NCBI GenBank assembly: GCA_016871195.1
Contig: VFZN01000006.1
Coordinates: 1 to 64,000, forward strand
Length of the DNA stretch: 64,000 nt
Direction: 5' to 3'
From: Acidobacteriota bacterium
Lineage (GTDB): Bacteria; Acidobacteriota; Vicinamibacteria; Vicinamibacterales; UBA2999
Shown: one piece after another, positions 58,215 through 64,000 of the stretch
How the letters are laid out: each line of letters begins with the position of its first letter
How positions within the stretch are numbered: the stretch's first letter is position 1
The notes under the pieces: model-generated
The model's database searches: none
Told to the model about the DNA's origin: nothing
Seen by the model: the letters and a program-made list of their open reading frames with translations, nothing else
Made by a program: the position numbers and the translations under genes

Positions 58215-59438
58215 TTATTCGCGCCTCAGCGCTTCAATCGGGTCGAGCGACGCGGCTCGGCGCGCCGGATACCAGCCGAAGAACAGTCCCACGAGGGCGG
58301 TGACGACCACGCCCAGGACGATGGACCATGTCTCCACGGCAGCCGGCACTGGCGTGAGCGAGGCAATCAGCGTGGCGAGCGCCCACCCGAGCGCCACGCC
58401 CACCACACCGCCGGTCAGCGAGAGGGTCACCGACTCGGTGAGCACCTGCGACATGATGTCGAGCCGCCTAGCGCCCAGGGCCTTGCGGAGACCGATCTCG
58501 CGGGTGCGCTCGCTGACCACCATCAGCATGATGTTCATGATGACAATGCCGCCCACGACCAGCGACAGTCCCACGATGCCGACCAGCAGCACGGCGATGC
58601 CTGCGGTGGCCTGCCTGAAGATGTCGAGCACCGAGTCTGATGCGACGATCCCGAAGTTGTCGGGAGCGCCAGGCTTCAGGCGGCGTTCGACGCGGAGGGC
58701 CACGCGGGCTTCGTCCTTGGCGCGGTCGACCAGCGAAGCGTCTCTGGGCCGCACCATCAGCTGCAGCGACTGGCGCGCGCCGAACAGCTTCTGGTAGGAG
58801 CCCAGGGGAATGACGACGAATTCGTCGAGGGAACTGCCGAACGACGAACCTTTCTTGGCCGAGACGCCCACCACGCGGAAGGGGACGCCTGCCACACGCA
58901 GGGTCTTATCGAGAGGGTCTGCGGCGCCGAAGAGGCGGTCGGCCACCTGCCACCCTATTAGTGCCACCGGTCGATTACGCTGAATTTCCACGGGGCTGAT
59001 CATGTGTCCGCGTTCGGCATCAAACGTCGTGAACTCGAGATACTGTTCCGTCACGCCCTGCACCTGAATCGACTCGAGTTCCTCAGTGCGGTAGGCGATG
59101 CTGGCGTTCTGCTGGGCCTGCGCCATGACCGCTGAGGCCGACAGCGAAAACCGTCGGATCGCTGTCGCATCGTCGAGGGTGACGTTGGGGTTGCTGCGCT
59201 GCCGTTCGAACTCATCCTCGTTCTGGGTGAACGCCGTGCGCTGCACCACGAAGGAGTCGGCGCCGAGGTCGGAGACAATCGCATCGGTGACCGCGCCGTT
59301 CACCCCGGTGATGAGAGCCACCACCGTGATGATCGACGAGACAGCGACGATGTTGCCGAGCAGCGTCAGCAGCGATCGCAGCTTGTTGGCCCAGATGGAG
59401 GCGAGGGCCAGTCGAACCGATTCGAGCAGGTGGGCCAT
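58215..59438 (-). CDS. MacB-type ABC transporter permease (FtsX domain), second copy
   Basis: The 407-residue paralog has TM1 at LRSLLTLLGNIVAVSSIITVVALITG, a periplasmic domain and VGGIVIMNIMLMVVSERTREIGLRKALGARR before the last helices. Like its neighbour, it lacks an ATPase domain. The two could form a heterodimer. The adaptor gene ends 7 bases upstream. Confidence 0.9.
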   Translation of the reverse strand: MAHLLESVRLALASIWANKLRSLLTLLGNIVAVSSIITVVALITGVNGAVTDAIVSDLGADSFVVQRTAFTQNEDEFERQRSNPNVTLDDATAIRRFSLSASAVMAQAQQNASIAYRTEELESIQVQGVTEQYLEFTTFDAERGHMISPVEIQRNRPVALIGWQVADRLFGAADPLDKTLRVAGVPFRVVGVSAKKGSSFGSSLDEFVVIPLGSYQKLFGARQSLQLMVRPRDASLVDRAKDEARVALRVERRLKPGAPDNFGIVASDSVLDIFRQATAGIAVLLVGIVGLSLVVGGIVIMNIMLMVVSERTREIGLRKALGARRLDIMSQVLTESVTLSLTGGVVGVALGWALATLIASLTPVPAAVETWSIVLGVVVTALVGLFFGWYPARRAASLDPIEALRRE

Positions 59439-59445
59439 GTGATGA

Positions 59446-60837
59446 CTAGCTGCCGACGCGGACGGTCACGCCACGGCCGCCGTCTGTCTGGCCCGGCACC
59501 TGGGCCGTGGTGACCAGGTCGCCCTCATAGAGGCCACGCACCGATTCGAATGGCCCGGTGATGACTTGGTCGCCTTCTGCCAGGCCGTTCAGCACTTCCA
59601 GATAGCGTTCGCCGGCGATGCCCAGTTTGACGGCGACAAAGGCGGCTTTCCCATCGCGGATGAGAAACACGCCTTCGGTTTCCTGGCGCGTCTGGCCCGG
59701 CTGCAGTTCGGTGGACACGACGGGGGCAGGGGGCGTGGCCGAGGGGCGCCCAAAGCGGAACCCGGTCTGGGCAGGCCGCAGTTCAGGAATGACTTTGCCA
59801 TCGGTGCCGTAGAGCAGTTCGCGTACCGTGAGCGCCTGGATGGGCACCGAGAGGGCTGCAGTCCGGGAGGCCGTCGAAATTTCGGCCGTACAGGTGAATC
59901 CCGGACGCACGTCGGGAATCTGTTCGTCGAGCGTGATGGTGACTTTGAAATTGGTGGCGGTGCGTTGCGTGGCCGCTGCGGCCGTGGCTTGGATGGGGCT
60001 GTTACCGATCTCCGTCACGGTGCCCGTGAACACGCGGTCGGGCATGGCATCAATGGTGACCTTGGCCTTCTGGCCAAGCGTCACGAGCGGAATGTCCGTT
60101 TCGTCGACTTCGACCTCGGCCTCGATGACCGACATGTCGGCGACGGTCATGAGCACGGTGCCGGCGTTGTTCATGGTGCCGACGACGACGTTTTCTCCTT
60201 CCTCGATATTGCGACGGGTGACAATGCCGTCGAAGGGCGCATCGAATCGCACCTGCGAGAGGGTGTGCCGGCTGCTCTGCAGCCCGGCTTCGGTCTGGCG
60301 CAGCTGGGTTTCGCGGTTCTTGATTTCCTGTTCGCGGGCCCGCAGGTCGCTCTCGCGGACCTCGACGTCGGCCTGGGCGCGTTCGAGGGCCTCACGCGTG
60401 GTGAGTCCGGAGGCGGACAGTTCCTGCTGGCGCTTGAGGGCCTGGCGTGCCAGTTCGAGATTGGCGCGCGCACTCTGCAGTCCCACACGAGACTGTTCGA
60501 GGGCCGTGCGTGAACCTGCGACCGCGGCTTCGTCACGGCGGACCGCCGCTTCGGCCACCACGGCGTCGATCTGGAGGAGAAACTGCCCGGCCTTGACGCG
60601 GTCGCCTTCCTTGACGCCGAGGCGCGTCACGCGGCCCATCGACTGGGCACTGACGTTGACCACCTTCTGCGGCTCGATCTTGCCGGAGGCTGAGACCAGC
60701 GCCTCGAGGTCGCGTCGCTGGATGGTTTCAGCCGTGACCGTGGTGCCGGTCTGTCGACCCTTCGAAAAATATGCGGCGACCGCTCCGCCACTGGCCAGCA
60801 GCACGATGACCACCCAGAACCACTTGTTCCGCAGCAC
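59446..60837 (-). CDS. Periplasmic adaptor (MacA/HlyD family)
   Basis: The 463-residue protein has an N-terminal anchor (NKWFWVVIVLLASGGAVAAYF), a split barrel-sandwich domain (VSASGKIEPQKVVNVSAQSMGRV, IVTRRNIEEGENVV), a coiled-coil hairpin (about 85-200, with SRTALEQSRVGLQSARANLELARQAL) and a membrane-proximal end. It would link an inner-membrane permease to an outer-membrane channel. No TolC-like gene is in the window. Confidence 0.9.
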   Translation of the reverse strand: MLRNKWFWVVIVLLASGGAVAAYFSKGRQTGTTVTAETIQRRDLEALVSASGKIEPQKVVNVSAQSMGRVTRLGVKEGDRVKAGQFLLQIDAVVAEAAVRRDEAAVAGSRTALEQSRVGLQSARANLELARQALKRQQELSASGLTTREALERAQADVEVRESDLRAREQEIKNRETQLRQTEAGLQSSRHTLSQVRFDAPFDGIVTRRNIEEGENVVVGTMNNAGTVLMTVADMSVIEAEVEVDETDIPLVTLGQKAKVTIDAMPDRVFTGTVTEIGNSPIQATAAAATQRTATNFKVTITLDEQIPDVRPGFTCTAEISTASRTAALSVPIQALTVRELLYGTDGKVIPELRPAQTGFRFGRPSATPPAPVVSTELQPGQTRQETEGVFLIRDGKAAFVAVKLGIAGERYLEVLNGLAEGDQVITGPFESVRGLYEGDLVTTAQVPGQTDGGRGVTVRVGS

Positions 60838-60838
60838 G

Positions 60839-61525
60839 CTAAGACCCTCCTCGCATCACCATCACCACCGCCAGAACGGCGGCCACTCCCACGTAGAGGG
60901 CCAGCATCGGCCCTGCATACTGTCGTGCCGGCCGACCGGTGGCGGCGCTCAGCCCGAAGGCGAGCAGCGCACCCCACCAGAGGGCCACCATGTCGATAGA
61001 GCCGAACAGGCGAGCCGGCAGGCTGCCGTCCTCGATGCCAGGCAGGACCGTCGCCAGATTGGTCATGTTAGTGACCGATTCGCGAAGGAACATGAGCGGT
61101 GTGATCACGGCCTGCTGGATGCCCAGGACCAGCGACGCCTGCACTGACACCGACAGGGCGGCGACCCACGGTAGCGTGGCCTGCTGGAACCGTGCGGTCT
61201 GCGCCAGTCCGACCGCCACCAGCAGGGTCACCAGCGGCAGCAGCAGCAGGCGGGTGCCGGTCAGATAGCTGGTAAAGGGGGGCGTCTGTTGCAGCGTGGC
61301 GTATTGGGCGTCCGACACGCTGCCCACGAAGGCTTCGGTGATGCGCACGTGCTCATCGACGAGGGCCTGTCGTCCCACGGGCGTCGACAGCAGCCAGGCG
61401 GCGGGAAGCAGCCACAGGGCCATCACGAACAGCCACGGCGTCGCGACTCTGGGGTGCGTCACGGCGGTGGCCATGGTGTGTCGGGGGCGGAAGAGCACGC
61501 CTGTCAGCAGGTGGAAGAGTGGCAT
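60839..61525 (-). CDS. YIP1-family membrane protein
   Basis: The 228-residue protein has about five hydrophobic segments and an N-terminal FRPRHTMATAVTHPRVATPW stretch typical of YIP1-like proteins found beside bacterial efflux genes. The function is not known. It is the first gene of the tight four-gene minus-strand operon, one base before macA. No leaderless-type -10 box could be placed with confidence upstream. Confidence 0.7.
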   Translation of the reverse strand: MPLFHLLTGVLFRPRHTMATAVTHPRVATPWLFVMALWLLPAAWLLSTPVGRQALVDEHVRITEAFVGSVSDAQYATLQQTPPFTSYLTGTRLLLLPLVTLLVAVGLAQTARFQQATLPWVAALSVSVQASLVLGIQQAVITPLMFLRESVTNMTNLATVLPGIEDGSLPARLFGSIDMVALWWGALLAFGLSAATGRPARQYAGPMLALYVGVAAVLAVVMVMRGGS

Positions 61526-61646
61526 AAGACCCTACGCCTGTAAGACGAAGCCAGCGCGTGACGGGTTCCGTGGCGGGAACACCGCACGAAGACCGCTGCC
61601 CTCCCCCTGAAGTTCGGTGGAGGTTGTGCCGAGACGACGACGCAGC

Positions 61647-62852
61647 ATGGCAAAGGCGTCCAGTTCACCGATGCAGGCGAACCCACCGGAGGTGGCGGAC
61701 AGCGGCGCGGCCGACCGTCTCGACATCACCTCGCACTCGACGGCAGTGACGGCTGTCGACCACATGCTCCAGCTGGCGCTGCGTCTCGGCGCAAGCGATG
61801 TGCACTGCGAGCCCGGCCCGGAGGGCCTGCGGGTGCGTTTCCGCATCGATGGCCGCCTGACCGCGGTGGGCACCCTGCCGCCAACCCTGCGCGACGGCGT
61901 TATCACGCGCCTCAAGGTGCTGGCACGACTCGACGTGGCAGAGCGGAGGCTGCCACAGGACGGTCGATTCACGGTGAGGCCTGACGGCAGTGGCGATGCC
62001 GCGTGTGACGTCCGCGCCTCGACGCTGCCCACGCTGCTTGGCGAGAAGGCCGTGCTTCGAGTGGTGGCTCGAACGTCACTGGTCCCCGATTTCGAGGCAC
62101 TCGGATTCGATGCGGTCAGTGCCAGTGCATTCCGTCAGCATCTGCAGCGCCCGTGGGGGCTGGTGCTGGTCACCGGTCCCACGGGCAGTGGCAAGACCAG
62201 TACGCTGTACGCCGCCCTGCACCTACTGGCCACGCCAGACCGGCACATCATCACCGTGGAAGATCCCGTCGAGCGTTCCCTCGCGGGTGTCACGCAGGTG
62301 GCTGTGCGCGACTCAATCGGCCTGGGGTTTGCCTCGGTGCTGCGCGCCAGTCTCCGACAGGACCCCGACATCATGCTGGTGGGTGAAATCCGCGATGCGG
62401 AGACGGCAGCTGTCGCGATGCAGGCGGCCCTGACCGGGCACCTGGTGCTTGCCACCCTGCATACCACGGACGCCCCTGGTGCGCCGGCGCGGCTGCTGGA
62501 CATGGGGGTGCCTCCTTTCCTCGTCGCCGGCTCGCTGTCTGTGGTGTGTGCCCAGCGGCTCGTGCGGCGCCGATGCCTGCAGTGCCCGCCGGGTCGCGAC
62601 GTGCGGTGCGGGGCCTGTCGCAGCACGGGATACCGCGGCCGCACGGGGCTGTTCGAGGTGATGACGATGTCCGACGCCCTGCGCGCGCTGGTGATGCAGC
62701 GCGCCTCGGCTCAAGAGCTGCGGAGTCAGGCGCTCGCCGAGGGCATGGTCTCGCTGAGGCAGGCCGGCGTTCGGCGGGTCACCGACGGGGTGACGTCGAT
62801 GGAAGAGGTGTGGCGGGAAACCGCCGATGACGGCGTGGTGCCCCATGCATGA
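61647..62852 (+). CDS. Type IV pilus/type II secretion ATPase, PilB/GspE-like, short form
   Basis: The 401-residue ATPase has the N2 domain (LGASDVHCEPGPEGLRVRFRIDG), Walker A GPTGSGKT (177-184), the Asp/His boxes (ITVEDPVE, DPDIMLVGEIRDAET, TGHLVLATLHTTDA) and a zinc-binding cysteine group (CLQCPPGRDVRCGAC). The usual N-terminal regulatory domain of PilB/GspE (about 150 residues) is missing. The start is uncertain; ATG 61647 is chosen, though the track GTG at 61617 or ATG 61671 are possible. It overlaps the next gene by 8 bases. Confidence 0.88.
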   Translation: MAKASSSPMQANPPEVADSGAADRLDITSHSTAVTAVDHMLQLALRLGASDVHCEPGPEGLRVRFRIDGRLTAVGTLPPTLRDGVITRLKVLARLDVAERRLPQDGRFTVRPDGSGDAACDVRASTLPTLLGEKAVLRVVARTSLVPDFEALGFDAVSASAFRQHLQRPWGLVLVTGPTGSGKTSTLYAALHLLATPDRHIITVEDPVERSLAGVTQVAVRDSIGLGFASVLRASLRQDPDIMLVGEIRDAETAAVAMQAALTGHLVLATLHTTDAPGAPARLLDMGVPPFLVAGSLSVVCAQRLVRRRCLQCPPGRDVRCGACRSTGYRGRTGLFEVMTMSDALRALVMQRASAQELRSQALAEGMVSLRQAGVRRVTDGVTSMEEVWRETADDGVVPHA

Positions 62853-63930
62853 CCTGGTCGCGGCGGTCATGGCCGACGTTGTGGTGTCGGACGTGCACCT
62901 GCGGGTGGGCGAACCGATCTGGGTGCGTCGATGCGGTGTGATGCACGCGGTCGGGTCGGAGCGACTCGATGCGTCGGCACTCGATGCGGTGGCCGACTCC
63001 GTGCTCGATGCCTCGAGGAGGAGGCGCGTCGAGGCCGGGACCGACGTCGATGCGGCCTGGCCGATGCCGGGCAGCGACCGCTGGCGCGTGCATGCCTATC
63101 GCTCGGGCGGCCGACTGGCGCTGGCCCTGCGGCGCATCCCTTCGGTCGTGCCCACGCTGAGCGACCTCGGGCTTCCACAGAGCCTGGGTGACCTGGTGCA
63201 GCGGCCATCGGGGCTGGTGCTGGTAACCGGTCCCACTGGCAGCGGAAAGACGTCGACCATGGCCGCCCTGATCGACTGTCTCAACCGGCAACGCCCCTGT
63301 CATGTGCTGACCGTCGAAGACCCCGTCGAGTATGTGCACGCATCGCGTGTGGCCCTTGTGACACAACGGGAGCTCGACCGCGACATCGACACGATGGCCG
63401 GGGCGCTGCGGTCTGCCGTCCGCGCCGACCCTGACGTGGTGCTGGTCGGGGAACTGCGCGATGAGTCCACGGTCGATGCGGCGCTGCAACTGGCCGAGAC
63501 CGGACACCTGACGTTGGCTACGCTGCACACGCGGTCGGCCGTGGCGACCCTCCACCGCGTGGTCGATCTGGTGGCGCCGTCGAGGCAGGGCCATGTGCGA
63601 ACGCAGCTGGCGATGGTGCTGGCGGGTGTCGTAGCGCAGCGGCTGCTGCCGTCGGCCTCCGGTGAGGCACGCGTGGTCGCGGTCGAGGTGATGCGGGCGA
63701 CGCCGCCCATCCGTCACTTGCTTCGGGACGGCAAGGTGCATCAGCTGCCAGCGGCGATACAAGCGGCGGGCCGTGAAGGCGGCAGCTGGTTGCTCAATCA
63801 GTCGCTGGCCTCACTGGTCGCCAGCGGTCGCGTGCGCGCCCGTGACGCGCTGGCGGCGACAGACGACGAAGACGATCTCAGGCAATGGATAGCCCGCGCC
63901 TCGCGGGCCACCTGCGGTGACAGGAGTTAA
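62845..63930 (+). CDS. Type IV pilus retraction-type ATPase, PilT-like
   Basis: The 361-residue ATPase has an N-terminal PAS-like N2 domain (VVVSDVHLRVGEPIWVRR), Walker A GPTGSGKT (129-136), Walker B region DPDVVLVGELRDEST, TGHLTLATLHTRSA and the PilT-like PIRHLLRDGKVHQLPAAIQ. Most PilT proteins read AIRNLIREGK there. It likely drives pilus retraction against the adjacent PilB-like motor. The ATG at 62845 starts before the previous stop. Confidence 0.88.
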   Translation: MHDLVAAVMADVVVSDVHLRVGEPIWVRRCGVMHAVGSERLDASALDAVADSVLDASRRRRVEAGTDVDAAWPMPGSDRWRVHAYRSGGRLALALRRIPSVVPTLSDLGLPQSLGDLVQRPSGLVLVTGPTGSGKTSTMAALIDCLNRQRPCHVLTVEDPVEYVHASRVALVTQRELDRDIDTMAGALRSAVRADPDVVLVGELRDESTVDAALQLAETGHLTLATLHTRSAVATLHRVVDLVAPSRQGHVRTQLAMVLAGVVAQRLLPSASGEARVVAVEVMRATPPIRHLLRDGKVHQLPAAIQAAGREGGSWLLNQSLASLVASGRVRARDALAATDDEDDLRQWIARASRATCGDRS

Positions 63931-63932
63931 GA

Positions 63933-64000
63933 ATGGCGGCACCGGGTCGGCTCGCGGGAGCGGAACAGGGGCGGGCGCTGCAGCAGTGTGCGCTGTTGCT
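63933..64000 (+). CDS. Start of a gene cut off by the window edge
   Basis: An ATG two bases after the PilT stop opens a frame of 22 codons to the window end (MAAPGRLAGAEQGRALQQCA..). GGAG lies 8 bases upstream. The position suggests another pilus gene, but the fragment is too short to assign. Confidence 0.5.
   Translation, partial: MAAPGRLAGAEQGRALQQCALL

Overview
The window is GC-rich bacterial chromosome, and its gene content points to an Acidobacteriota, probably of the Vicinamibacteria type. The clues are a VWFA-related lipoprotein-like protein of the acidobacterial kind, an Oar-like TonB-dependent receptor with an N-terminal carboxypeptidase-regulatory-like domain, secreted TolB-propeller hydrolases, tandem MacB-type permeases, and a full set of zinc-binding (C+) ribosomal proteins. 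This placement is inferred from protein style; no 16S gene is present.

Layout. (1) 1-5894: a housekeeping block with a YacL-like PIN/TRAM protein, PlsC, DedA (opposite strand), a B3/B4-domain protein, an IspD-IspF fusion and GltX, mostly with overlapping start and stop codons. (2) 5946-14617: an accessory block with a TolB-propeller/amidohydrolase fusion (+), and a CehA-type metallohydrolase with propeller plus a TonB-dependent receptor (-). (3) 14798-29556: rlmB, tRNA-Thr/Tyr/Gly/Thr, tuf, rpmG, tRNA-Trp, secE, nusG, rplKAJL and rpoBC, closed by a strong hairpin. (4) 29647-35614: an accessory island with a secreted sulfatase (+) facing a four-gene minus-strand operon (TPR protein, histidine kinase, response regulator, TSUP permease). 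(5) 35734-54800: a promoter with structured leader, then rpsL-rpsG-fusA, the S10, spc and alpha operons through rplQ, and a perfect terminator. secY, adk, map and infA lie in their usual places. (6) 54864-64000: a VWFA protein, a minus-strand YIP1/MacA/permease/permease operon with no ATPase, and the start of a type IV pilus cluster (PilB-like, PilT-like, then a cut-off gene).

How the genes fit together. Most of the window makes the translation and transcription machinery in an order close to the ancestral bacterial one. The yacL-ispD-ispF-gltX...rlmB...rpmG-secE-nusG order recalls Bacillus, and the tRNA-tuf-tRNA-secE part recalls E. coli. The accessory genes deal with secreted hydrolysis, outer-membrane uptake, sulfur compounds, envelope sensing and surface motility.

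Most notable observations. RpoB carries a Cys-rich, zinc-ribbon-like insertion in its N-terminal region that E. coli RpoB lacks. Accessory and operon-head genes repeatedly show a TANNNT-like -10 element 7-12 bases before the start codon with no Shine-Dalgarno, which suggests widespread leaderless transcription. A TPR protein with an unrecognised N-terminal domain heads a two-component/TSUP operon. I saw no CRISPR array, insertion sequence, prophage or defence system.
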